A stretch of 64,000 bases of DNA from positions 124,001 through 188,000 of the forward strand of contig NC_015673.1 in NCBI RefSeq assembly GCF_000177535.2, in the 5' to 3' direction. The translations under genes were made by a program, and so were the position numbers. Below are positions 46,753 to 54,411 of this stretch, piece by piece; position 1 is the stretch's first letter; every line of letters begins with the position of its first letter. The notes below the pieces were generated by a model, which saw nothing but the letters and a program-made list of their open reading frames with translations, was not told where the DNA came from and did not search any database. The stretch comes from Corynebacterium resistens DSM 45100 (GTDB taxonomy: Bacteria > Actinomycetota > Actinomycetes > Mycobacteriales > Mycobacteriaceae).

Positions 46753-48343
46753 AAGTGGTTCCCTCCCCCAGGGTGCTGGCAACAGAAATAGTGCCACCGT
46801 GGGCTTCCACGAGGGATTTCACGATGGAAAGCCCTAACCCGGAACCGCCGGAAGCGCGCGATCGGGACACGTCCGGACGATAGAAACGCTCGAAAAGGTG
46901 TGGAAGGTCTTCCGCTGCGATACCACGTCCATCATCCGCGATCTCGATCGATACCTCTCGCTGAGATTCCGAAAGGTTGATCTGCACGCTTGCATCTTCG
47001 CCGCCGTGGCGCAGTGCATTTGTCAATAGGTTGCCAACGACTTGATGAAGCCGGTTTGCATCTCCTATGACCACAGGAATGTCGCCGCACTTATTGTTTA
47101 CGGATACACGGCGACCGGGGAACCCTGCGCGTGCGGAGTCCGCAGCGTGGAGGACAAGTTCGAGAATGTCCACACGGTCTTGCTTTAGCGGACGCCCCTC
47201 ATCCATGCGCACGAGCGCCAGCAGGTCTTCCACCAGCAAGGACATCCGGCCGGCTTCCTCAGAAATGCGTTCGATGACCATTCCGGCATCATCGGTAGCC
47301 CCCGATTGGTAGAGCTCGGCGTAACCGCGAACGGAGGTCAACGGCGTGCGAAGTTCGTGAGATGCATCGCCGATGAATCGGCGCATGGAGGCTTCTGAAC
47401 GGCGGGCTTGCCGTTCAGAAGCTTCGACGTGCATGAAGGCGCCTTGAACCTGGGCAAGCATGCGGTTGAGAGCTTGAGAAAGCGCTCCGACCTCCGTATT
47501 GGGCGACCATTTCGGCACACGCTGTTCCAGGTGTCCGCGGGAAATCAACGAAGCAGTATGCTCCACTTGGTTGAGAGGCTTCAAGGCACGTCGAACGATG
47601 TACATACTGGCCACAACGATGGCTGCCAGAGCAATCAAACCGATGATGACTTGCAGTGCGATAAGACGGGTGATGGTGTGTTCTTCATCCGCGAGGGGAA
47701 GGGCGACGATAGTGACAGTGCCATCCTGGTTCTGCACACTTGCCGCGCGCCAAGCAGTAGTAGATGCACTGCCGGCTCTTGCTCCCACTGTGGTGGGAGC
47801 AGTGGGCTTATCCAATCCACGCACTTCCGGCTTCGATTCGTTGACGCTGTTGAATTGTTCATACGCCACCGGACCATCGACAACGAGTACATAGAAATCA
47901 CTTGGTGGTCGATCCACATCGCTCTTACTCGGATAGGATCCGCGCAGCCCATCGGAATCCGAGCCAGAGGTACTGCCTTGTGCATCTAGATCGCTGGATT
48001 TACCTAACCCGCTATAGGCAGATGTGTCATTACTGGTCGTGCGGTGCGCCCACGTAGCAGTTGCATTCGCCAACTGCTCATCGACACGTTGAATCATGAA
48101 CCGTTGCAACGTGGATGTCACCACTGCACTTGAGATCGTCAGCCCCACCCCAGCGAGTGCGGTGATTACCACGACCAACGAGATTCGCAGTGGGTAATGC
48201 GATAGGAAGTGCCCCGCAAAATTCTTGCGGGGATGTTCGGCCTTGACCGCAGTGCTTTGGCCACTGTCAGTGCTGCGGGCGGCGCCTGTGTTAACGGGCT
48301 CCGACTGTGAAGCAGCACCCATCTGTGGGTCGTTATACGTCAC
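46703..48343 (-). CDS. phoS: Sensor histidine kinase PhoS (phosphate two-component system)
   Basis: 546-residue membrane kinase. Helix 1 at about residues 53-78 (LRISLVVVITALAGVGLTISSAVV), an extracytoplasmic domain of about 150 residues, helix 2 (LIALQVIIGLIALAAIVVASMYIV), HAMP, His in FIGDASHELRTPLTSVRGYAELY, and HATPase boxes NLLTNALRHGG, DDGRGI, FERFYRPDVSRSRASGGSGLGLSIVKSL. GTG start with GGAG 6 bp upstream. Called PhoS from its place beside an Mtb-PhoP-type regulator and the C. glutamicum gene order; by domains alone it resembles MprB. Confidence 0.82.
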   Translation of the reverse strand: MTYNDPQMGAASQSEPVNTGAARSTDSGQSTAVKAEHPRKNFAGHFLSHYPLRISLVVVITALAGVGLTISSAVVTSTLQRFMIQRVDEQLANATATWAHRTTSNDTSAYSGLGKSSDLDAQGSTSGSDSDGLRGSYPSKSDVDRPPSDFYVLVVDGPVAYEQFNSVNESKPEVRGLDKPTAPTTVGARAGSASTTAWRAASVQNQDGTVTIVALPLADEEHTITRLIALQVIIGLIALAAIVVASMYIVRRALKPLNQVEHTASLISRGHLEQRVPKWSPNTEVGALSQALNRMLAQVQGAFMHVEASERQARRSEASMRRFIGDASHELRTPLTSVRGYAELYQSGATDDAGMVIERISEEAGRMSLLVEDLLALVRMDEGRPLKQDRVDILELVLHAADSARAGFPGRRVSVNNKCGDIPVVIGDANRLHQVVGNLLTNALRHGGEDASVQINLSESQREVSIEIADDGRGIAAEDLPHLFERFYRPDVSRSRASGGSGLGLSIVKSLVEAHGGTISVASTLGEGTTFTVVLPSAAVDAPEHT

Positions 48344-48408
48344 AAATTCTCCGGATGAAGTGTACTGATGAGGTGTACTCGTCTACTGGCGTGGTGAATT
48401 CGCCTAGC

Positions 48409-49116
48409 CTAGGTACGAGGTTTGCGCAGTACGTAACCCACACCGCGAACGGTGTGAATCAACCGTGGATCATCGGTATCGATCTTGCGACGTAGGTAAG
48501 AGACATAGGACTCCACCACGTTTCCATCGCCACCGAAATCGTAATTCCACACGTGGTCGAGGATTTTCGCCTTGCTCAACACCACCTCGGCATTCACCAT
48601 GAGATAGCGCAGCAGTTTGAACTCCGTCGGGGAAAGATCAACGACCTTGCCAGCCTTGGTCACTTCGTGCATATCGTCATCGAGGGTGAGATCCTCGTAG
48701 GAGATGACGTTCGATTCCTTTTCGTCTTCAGGGGACACTCGGCGCAAAATCACCCGCAAACGAGTAATGACCTCTTCCAAGCTGAACGGCTTCGTGACAT
48801 AGTCATCGGCACCAATGGTCAACCCGTGAATACGATCCTCCACGCCATCCTTAGCCGTCAGAAACAGCACTGGAGCATCGTGACCTTTAGCCCGCAACTT
48901 ATTAAGTAGGGAGAACCCGTCCATACCGGGCATCATGACATCCAAGATGAATGCATCAGGTTGGTACTCATCCACAATGTCTAGCGCAGCTTGGCCACTA
49001 TCGGCTGTCTCAACGTCAAAGCCCTGAAACTTAAGGCTCACCTTGAGCAAATCGGAAATATTAGCTTCATCGTCAACCACAAGCACTTTGGTTGAGGCAT
49101 TATTCGGCATGGTCAT
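48409..49116 (-). CDS. phoR: Response regulator PhoR (ortholog of M. tuberculosis PhoP)
   Basis: OmpR-family regulator of about 235 residues. Receiver with DDEANISDLLKVSLKFQGFDVETA, phospho-acceptor in DAFILDVMMPGMDGFS and switch Lys in DDYVTKPFSLEEVITRL. The winged helix DLSPTEFKLLRYLMVNAEVVLSKAKILDHVWNYDFGG and NVVESYVSYLRRKID is very close to M. tuberculosis PhoP. In C. glutamicum this pair, named PhoR/PhoS, controls phosphate-starvation genes. A TAATAT element sits 9 bp before the ATG used here, so the mRNA may be leaderless; an ATG two codons on is an alternative. Confidence 0.87.
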   Translation of the reverse strand: MTMPNNASTKVLVVDDEANISDLLKVSLKFQGFDVETADSGQAALDIVDEYQPDAFILDVMMPGMDGFSLLNKLRAKGHDAPVLFLTAKDGVEDRIHGLTIGADDYVTKPFSLEEVITRLRVILRRVSPEDEKESNVISYEDLTLDDDMHEVTKAGKVVDLSPTEFKLLRYLMVNAEVVLSKAKILDHVWNYDFGGDGNVVESYVSYLRRKIDTDDPRLIHTVRGVGYVLRKPRT

Positions 49117-49149
49117 AACCAATCATATTAATCAGCCAATATCGCCTAC

Positions 49150-49190
49150 CCTGCAAGTTAACTGTACGGTTCCTGTGAAAGATAACCTTG
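49150..49190. promoter_or_regulatory. 11-bp-phased repeats between phoR and the transpeptidase gene
   Basis: Three 8-mers at exact 11-bp steps: CCTGCAAG (49150), ACTGTACG (49161), CCTGTGAA (49172), each separated by three bases. They resemble the loosely conserved tandem PhoR box of C. glutamicum as I recall it (two CCTGTGAA copies with a three-base gap). Position fits phoR autoregulation, control of the divergent transpeptidase gene, or both. Confidence 0.45.
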
Positions 49191-49278
49191 GTGTCTTCTG
49201 TGTTGCCTTTCCCGTGGTCGCACACAAAATGCTGTGTTCAACTATGCAAGTTCTAATAGAGGCGTTAAGCTTCTTCCC

Positions 49279-50010
49279 ATGACTTCTACCAACCCACATT
49301 CAATCCGTCGCCGCGTGGCCGCGACTGGCGTTGCAATGCTCACTACACTTTCCATTGGAACTGGTGTCGCCTCCGCCGCTCCGGCTGGCCCACTGGGCTC
49401 TGCTTCGCCTAATCCAAATGCTGTTTTGGATGCTCGAGACAACTTGCACAACCAGACCCGCAACTTGCCACCACAGCTACGCGGTCCGGTTCGCCAGGGC
49501 ATCGACAACACCACCAACTTCCTCGCTCCTGGCGCTCTGAAGGCACGCGAAGCAGAGCGCGCCCGTGCCGCTGCTGCAAAGAAGCGCGCTGCAGCTGAAG
49601 CTGCGAAGAAGCGTGCCGCTGCCGCCGCAGCCAAGAAGCGTGCAGCAGCACGGAAGGCCAACACCCCTTGCCCACCGTCCGCTCGCGCTTGTGTTGACTT
49701 GAAGAACCAGGTCACTTGGTTGCAGCGCAACGGTAAGCGCACCTACGGCCCAGTCCGCATCTCCTCCGGAATGCCGGGCCAGGAGACCCCACGCGGCTCC
49801 ATGGTCGTCACCCGCAAGGTGAAGGACGAGATCTCCCGTGAGTTCGGCAACGCCCCAATGCCATACTCCATCTACTTCACCAACAACGGTCACGCCTTCC
49901 ACGAGGGCGATCCATACCAGATGTCTAACGGCTGCATCCACCTGTACCACAAGGATGCCGTTCAGTACTTCGCCTCACTCAACGTTGGCGATAAGGTCTA
50001 CATCTTCTAG
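49279..50010 (+). CDS. L,D-transpeptidase (YkuD) domain protein with Lys/Ala-rich linker
   Basis: 243-residue secreted protein. Signal peptide RRRVAATGVAMLTTLSIGTG with cleavage after ASA. Residues about 85-130 are an Ala/Lys/Arg linker with three KKRAAA blocks. The C-terminal YkuD domain has PVRISSGMPGQETPRGSM, HAFHEGDPY and the catalytic SNGCIHLYHKDA. It would form 3-3 crosslinks in peptidoglycan or attach proteins. The basic linker could bind wall teichuronic or nucleic polymers (guess). The ATG is the first after the divergent promoter; a more upstream frame start was rejected. Confidence 0.85.
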   Translation: MTSTNPHSIRRRVAATGVAMLTTLSIGTGVASAAPAGPLGSASPNPNAVLDARDNLHNQTRNLPPQLRGPVRQGIDNTTNFLAPGALKAREAERARAAAAKKRAAAEAAKKRAAAAAAKKRAAARKANTPCPPSARACVDLKNQVTWLQRNGKRTYGPVRISSGMPGQETPRGSMVVTRKVKDEISREFGNAPMPYSIYFTNNGHAFHEGDPYQMSNGCIHLYHKDAVQYFASLNVGDKVYIF

Positions 50011-50142
50011 TTAGTTGCGCCAGCTTAGCTGACTTTTTGTTTTAGCCGACGCCGCCACGCGTTCACTCAACCCGGCCTTTTGAACTGCTCCCCATTAGTT
50101 GGACTGAGAAATCAGTTACCGACTAGTGGGGAGTAGTTTTCA

Positions 50143-50625
50143 TTGAGAGCACGAAGTTCGCTAAGTGAGCATCAGCGCGAGCAGTTGGTTGAACTATTTG
50201 AGCAAGGCATGGGTTATACAGCCGCTGCCAATGCCCTTGGTGTCTCCAAGTATGCCGCCCGTATGCTCTGTCGTCGGTTTAAGCTGCATGGCAGGCTATG
50301 TCTTGTGGAGAAACCGATTAAGCAGCAGTACTCGTTCGAGGTCAAGAAGGAAGTTGTCCAACGCTATCTTGCCGGCGAGACAAAGATGGATCTTGCGCGT
50401 GAGTTTGGCCTGTCGTCAGATCAGCTGGTCAGCTATTGGTCGCGGCAATGGCGTAACGGTGGCGATGAGGCGTTAAAACCGAAGCCGAAGGGCAGACCCA
50501 AAGGCTCGGCTGTGCCAAAGCCGCTGACCGAAGAGGAGAAGCTGCGGCGCCGGATCGCGCGATTGGAAGCGGAAAACGCTTATCTAAAAAAATTGCGGGA
50601 CTTGAGGAATCAGGGACGCGCCTAA
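50143..50625 (+). CDS. IS3-family OrfA
   Basis: 160 residues with two helix-turn-helix regions (GYTAAANALGVSKYAARMLCRR and TKMDLAREFGLSSDQLVSYWSR) and a C-terminal leucine-zipper-like segment (RRRIARLEAENAYLKKL). TTG start. The A7 tract at 50586-50592 (codons CTA AAA AAA) permits -1 slippage into the orfB frame, giving the fused transposase in intact family members. OrfA alone usually represses. Confidence 0.85.
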   Translation: MRARSSLSEHQREQLVELFEQGMGYTAAANALGVSKYAARMLCRRFKLHGRLCLVEKPIKQQYSFEVKKEVVQRYLAGETKMDLAREFGLSSDQLVSYWSRQWRNGGDEALKPKPKGRPKGSAVPKPLTEEEKLRRRIARLEAENAYLKKLRDLRNQGRA

Positions 50626-51486
50626 AAGTCCAGGCGATTGTCATCCTCAAGACGCACCACCGCTTGGAGTACCTCCTAGAGGCAGCAGGTATCCCACGGT
50701 CGACGTTCTTCTACCACCAGAAACGCCTCGGCCAGCCAGATAAGCACGCCGAGCTCAAAGACGCGATCCGGGCAAGTTTTGAACGTAACAAGCATCGCTA
50801 CGGCTATCGACGAGTGCTACTTGACCTGCGTAACCAAGGCTGGGTGGTCAACCACAAACTCGTCTACAAACTCATGCGTGAGATGGGTCTGCGAGCCAAG
50901 ATTCGCCAACGTAGACCTTATGTTTCCTACACCGGGACGATCAGCCACATCGCTGACAACAAACTTGACCGCAACGTTCAGCCCGGATCAGCCAAACACC
51001 GTCTTTGTCAGCGACGTCACCGAGTTCAGGGTCCAAGGCCGCAAAGTGTATTTGTCGCCGGTGATGGACCTGTTCGACCGCTCAATCGTCGCCCACACCG
51101 TGGCTACATCACCGTCGACAGCGTTGACCACCGATTCTTTGTCCAAGGCGATCGCGGCGAGTGCGCCTGAACCCGGGTGGATGATGCACACTGACCAAGG
51201 TTTCCAGTACCAGCATGCCTCGTGGCGTGATCTGATCGGTGACAACGGTGGTGTTCAGTCGATGTCGCGTAAAGCCAACTGTTACGACAACGCGGTCATG
51301 GAGAACTTCTTCGGGCACTTGAAAACCGAGATGTACCACGGTGAAGTCTTCGACACGGTCGCAGAGTTCAACCAAGCGATCGACGAGTACATCGGGTGGT
51401 ACAACACCGAACGCGTCCAACAACGACTCAAGGGCCTGACCCCGATGCAATATCGGAATCAGACCCTTGAAGCCCTAACCGCCTAG
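50593..51486 (+). pseudogene. IS3-family OrfB transposase, frameshifted
   Basis: The DDE transposase is split over two frames. Frame 1 covers YLLEAAGIPRSTFFYHQKRLG to ADNKLDRN (with HTH_21-type RYGYRRVLLDL); frame 2 takes over at FSPDQPNTVFVSDVTEF and contains the DDE residues: Asp in VSDVTEF, Asp in MHTDQGFQYQ, Glu in NAVMENFFGHLKTE. One extra base near 50976 (ACG before TTCAGC) explains the split. The element therefore cannot make an active transposase unless the base is a sequencing error. Confidence 0.85.
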
Positions 51487-51557
51487 AATTAAACCAGTCC
51501 AACTTTCGGGGGCCAGTTCAGAATCGAGAGGGGCTCTGTGAAACTCGTGCTGAGGTT

Positions 51558-51729
51558 CTACTTTTTCATGGTTTGTACCACGCCGAGGAGGATGCCCAAA
51601 AATATTAGGGATCCGATTCCCCACTTGACGGCGTTTCCTTCAATGACGTGGAATGCTGCGAGCAGCGCAAGTTGAACGATAAGTGCAAGCAGTGTTATCC
51701 ACGCGGTTCGTGATTGCCGTTTTTTTCAT
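51558..51729 (-). pseudogene. Two-helix membrane micro-protein gene broken at an A7 tract
   Basis: Not covered by a continuous frame. AAGGAGAG precedes ATG at 51729 by 8 bp. With six A instead of seven after the ATG it reads a 56-residue protein: basic start MKKRQSRT, helix AWITLLALIVQLALLAAF, short loop HVIEGNAVKWG, helix IGSLIFLGILLGVVQTM, then KK and stop. As written, the frame shifts and ends after 29 codons. Either a real mutation, a slippage-controlled gene or a homopolymer error. No family recognised. Confidence 0.5.
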
Positions 51730-51880
51730 GCGTTACTCTCCTTGTTCTATCGGCACTGTGCTCCGCGAACCGTACCCGTCCAGGTGGTTTCAATGAGTAG
51801 TCGTTTGTTGTGCATTGAACTACTTCCTTCAATGGTTCAGGGGTATGCAGGGTTCGTTCAGTGACTTTACCATTTTCCAA
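51695..51880 (-). other. Weakly supported small ORF overlapping the micro-gene start
   Basis: 61 codons from TTG with no clear ribosome site, rich in Thr, Arg and His (LKEVVQCTTNDYSLKPPGRV). It overlaps the start of the two-helix gene. Nearby on the same strand, at 51920-52000, lies a 26-codon ORF with AGAGGA before its ATG encoding a charged peptide (MDNKTARHTHDKSKDKPP). Both could be remnants. No homology recognised. Confidence 0.2.
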
Positions 51881-52000
51881 TACTTTTGGTACTCATTTCC
51901 AATAAAGGAAGTCGATTGTTCACTGAGATGTAGCCTGCGCTTCGTGAGGGGGCTTGTCTTTGCTTTTGTCGTGGGTGTGCCTGGCGGTCTTATTGTCCAT

Positions 52001-52124
52001 TGTTAGTATCCTCTTTCGAGGGCATAGTCGTGTTCCCGCGCGTCAATATGTAAATAACAATTCTTCGGGGCGTGTCTAGTAGAGGGGGTGCGGGGCCGTA
52101 CTCGATAGTTTGGCGCTCCAATCG
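52001..52124. other. Non-coding stretch left of the repeat array
   Basis: No gene, tRNA or terminator seen. Moderately G-rich with no credible ORF above 25 codons. It separates the tiny ORFs from the 23-bp array. Confidence 0.4.
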
Positions 52125-52216
52125 GCGGATTATCTAGCGACTAACCGACAATCTATCCACGCTTTAACCGTCGGATTATCCACCTCTTAACCGCCGGATT
52201 ATCCACATGCTAATCC
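52125..52216. repeat. Array of four 23-bp tandem repeats with DnaA-box-like cores
   Basis: Four contiguous units of exactly 23 bp: 52125-52147, 52148-52170, 52171-52193, 52194-52216. Shared core is CGGATTATCCAC in units 1, 3 and 4 (unit 1 ends CTAG; unit 2 diverges to CAATCTATCCAC), and units 1-3 end TAACCG. TTATCCACA, the DnaA-box consensus, is perfect in unit 4 (52199-52207) and one base off in unit 3. Iteron-like, but no Rep gene is near. It could also be an operator array: units meet in an imperfect TAACCG-N-CGGATTA dyad. Confidence 0.8.
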
Positions 52217-52323
52217 CTAGGCCACCTCCAAGTGGGCGGCTTCTTGGGGCTTTAAGTTCGGTTCGGGGATTGGCAATAAAGGTGCAGGGGTGGGGGGTGG
52301 GTGAGGGGGTGTGAGCTGCAATA

Positions 52324-52339
52324 TAGACCGGGTGGTCTG
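52324..52339. promoter_or_regulatory. Candidate McbR operator, distal
   Basis: TAGAC-CGGGTG-GTCTG matches the McbR consensus TAGAC-N6-GTCTA of C. glutamicum except for the last base. About 200 bp before cysH. McbR represses methionine and cysteine pathway genes. Confidence 0.6.
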
Positions 52340-52400
52340 CGATTTCCTGAAAACCTTGCCGTAATGAACAGATTGGTCTACTGTGGTGGCCAGCCTTAAG

Positions 52401-52416
52401 TAGACTGACTGGTCTA
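52401..52416. promoter_or_regulatory. Candidate McbR operator, perfect match
   Basis: TAGAC-TGACTG-GTCTA matches the McbR consensus exactly and lies 119 bp before cysH. A half site GGTCTA is at 52375-52380. Repression of the cysH operon by McbR is the direct prediction. Confidence 0.75.
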
Positions 52417-52534
52417 AATCGGGCAATGGCCTGCAGCACTCAGACGGCTTTATGTGAGCCCGCTGGGTTTCAGCGGAAATGTGCACGTGGAGGCGTCGAA
52501 GGAAAAGAAAGCCACAGTACAGGAGAAGACGAGT

Positions 52535-53329
52535 ATGAGCCTGGTCAGCGCGGCGGGAAGCCTCGGTGGGCACGCGGGTGACTACCGCGACCCAGCGATC
52601 AGTCCCGATGGCGAACCAACGACAACCACTCCACTAGCGGACGTGCAAAGGCAAGCGCACGAATCCCTAGCGGCAAAGTGGAATCCAGAGCTGGAGAAGT
52701 TCTCAGCCGAGGAGATCCTCGACTGGGCTGACGAACACGTGGCTGGATCTATCGCAGTGACGATGAGCATGCAGGATACGGTCTTGGCGGAGCTGGCCGA
52801 GGGGCGATTGCGTAACGCAGAGCTGGTGTTCCTGGATACGGGTTACCACTTTGATGAGACCATTCAGACTCGCGACCAAGTGGCCGAGCGCTACAGACTT
52901 CCACTGAGGAATGTCACACCAACGCTGAGCCGAAAAGAGCAAGACAAGGTTTACGGCCCCCGCCTATACCTGCGCGATAACACCGCGTGCTGCCGCATGC
53001 GGAAAGTAGAACCGCTGGCACGGATGCTCAATCCTTTTACCGCGTGGGTCACAGGTATTCGGCGAGTGGACAGTGCCCTGCGTGCGAACACTCCGGTACT
53101 GGAAGTTGACCGGACGGGCCGGCTGAAGATCAATCCCATTGTGACGTGGACTGATGAGCAGGTCGAAAGCTACATCCAAGAACACGACCTCATCATCAAC
53201 CCGCTCACGAAGCAGGGATACCCCTCCATTGGCTGCGCGACCTGCACCCTGCCCGTGGCGGAAGGGGAGGATCCACGCTCTGGCCGTTGGGCAGGATCCA
53301 ACAAGACGGAATGCGGGTTGCACACATGA
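52535..53329 (+). CDS. cysH: Phosphoadenylyl/adenylyl-sulfate reductase CysH
   Basis: Reduces APS to sulfite and AMP with thioredoxin. 264 residues. PP-loop-type fold with VTMSMQDTVLAEL and FLDTGYHFDETIQTRD; cysteine pairs NTACCRM and SIGCATCTLP for a 4Fe-4S cluster, and catalytic Cys in ECGLH at the C-terminus. The CC plus CxxC pattern marks the APS-reducing type. Start ATG for MSLVSAAG with AGGAG upstream; 27 further upstream codons were rejected. First gene of cysHDNYZ; ATGA overlap with cysD. Confidence 0.93.
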   Translation: MSLVSAAGSLGGHAGDYRDPAISPDGEPTTTTPLADVQRQAHESLAAKWNPELEKFSAEEILDWADEHVAGSIAVTMSMQDTVLAELAEGRLRNAELVFLDTGYHFDETIQTRDQVAERYRLPLRNVTPTLSRKEQDKVYGPRLYLRDNTACCRMRKVEPLARMLNPFTAWVTGIRRVDSALRANTPVLEVDRTGRLKINPIVTWTDEQVESYIQEHDLIINPLTKQGYPSIGCATCTLPVAEGEDPRSGRWAGSNKTECGLHT

Positions 53330-54411
53330 CAACAACCGCTGGTATCGCAACCGAAACAAACCGAACTACGGTCGTGACGGGGAATCCGGCCACTCTCGCG
53401 ACACAAAACCCTGCCACACCCACGGCAAATAACCATCCGAATGCAACGAAAGAGGCCAGCGACGTGCCAGTAAGCACCGAATCACACAAAGGCGCCACTG
53501 ACAGCCATCAGATGAAACCACTGTCCCCACACCTCGCGGATCTAGAAGCGGAAGCCATCGAGATTCTGCGCGAGGTCGCGGGGCAGTTCGAACGCCCAGC
53601 ACTGCTGTTCTCGGGCGGCAAGGATTCCGTCGTAGTGCTGGAATTGGCCAAGCGTGCTTTTGCTCCCTCGCCGGTGCCGTTTGAATTGGTTCATGTTGAT
53701 ACCGGACACAACTTCCCGGAGGTCATCGAGTTCCGAGATATGATTTCCGCCGATCCCCGCGTGAATCTGCACGTGGCACTCGTGCAGGATTGGATTGATT
53801 CCGGCGCGATCCAGGAACGCCCGGATGGCACCCGAAATCCATTGCAGACCGTTCCCTTGGTCGAGACCATCCAAAACCGTGGCTACGATGCCGTGCTTGG
53901 TGGCGCACGCCGCGATGAGGAAAAGGCCCGCGCCAAGGAGCGCGTGTTTTCCGTTCGCGATAGCTTCGGCGGTTGGAACCCACGCCGCCAGCGGCCGGAA
54001 CTGTGGGGCCTATACAACGGGCGGCACCAAGTCGGCGAAAACATTCGTGTATTCCCAATCTCTAACTGGACTGAAGCTGATGTGTGGGACTACATCCGTG
54101 ACCGCGATGTGGAAGTCCCCGCTATCTACTACTCCCACCAGCGCGAAGTTTTCGAGCGCAATGGCATGTGGCTTACTCCCGGCGAATGGGGTGGCCCCAA
54201 GGAGGGCGAAGAACTCGTCACGAAAACCGTCCGCTACCGCACCGTAGGCGACATGAGTTGTACCGGGGCCGTGCTATCTGAAGCCACGACGATCGAAGAC
54301 GTAATCGACGAAATCCGCACCTCCACCACCACCGAACGCGGTGCCACCCGCGCAGATGACAAGCTCAGCGAGTCCTCCATGGAAGACCGCAAGAAGGAAG
54401 GGTACTTCTGA
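53326..54411 (+). CDS. cysD: Sulfate adenylyltransferase subunit CysD
   Basis: Small catalytic subunit of ATP sulfurylase; with CysN makes APS from sulfate and ATP. 361 residues from the ATG that overlaps cysH. The conserved domain starts at HLADLEAEAIEILREVAGQFERPALLFSGGKDSVVVL (PP-motif GGKDS). The preceding 60 residues are Thr/Asn-rich and not conserved, so a GTG at 53464, after GAAAGAGG, is an equally good start (315 residues). C-terminus CTGAVLSEATTIEDVIDEI. Stop overlaps cysN by one base. Confidence 0.93.
   Translation: MTTTAGIATETNRTTVVTGNPATLATQNPATPTANNHPNATKEASDVPVSTESHKGATDSHQMKPLSPHLADLEAEAIEILREVAGQFERPALLFSGGKDSVVVLELAKRAFAPSPVPFELVHVDTGHNFPEVIEFRDMISADPRVNLHVALVQDWIDSGAIQERPDGTRNPLQTVPLVETIQNRGYDAVLGGARRDEEKARAKERVFSVRDSFGGWNPRRQRPELWGLYNGRHQVGENIRVFPISNWTEADVWDYIRDRDVEVPAIYYSHQREVFERNGMWLTPGEWGGPKEGEELVTKTVRYRTVGDMSCTGAVLSEATTIEDVIDEIRTSTTTERGATRADDKLSESSMEDRKKEGYF

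Larger units (their letters stand above)
50081..51521 (+). mobile_element. IS3-family insertion sequence, defective
   Basis: 1441-bp element bounded by 26-bp imperfect inverted repeats (50081-50106 and 51496-51521, 21 of 26 matching, outer end TGAACTG, inner end AGTTGGACTG). No target duplication is visible (TTT on the left, GAA on the right). Contains orfA and a frameshifted orfB with an A7 slippery site between them, a standard IS3 plan. Loss of the duplication and the frameshift indicate an old or rearranged copy at a synteny junction. Confidence 0.88.

Noticed and set aside
52125..52216. CRISPR array
   Set aside because: Units are contiguous 23-bp repeats without spacers and no cas gene is present.
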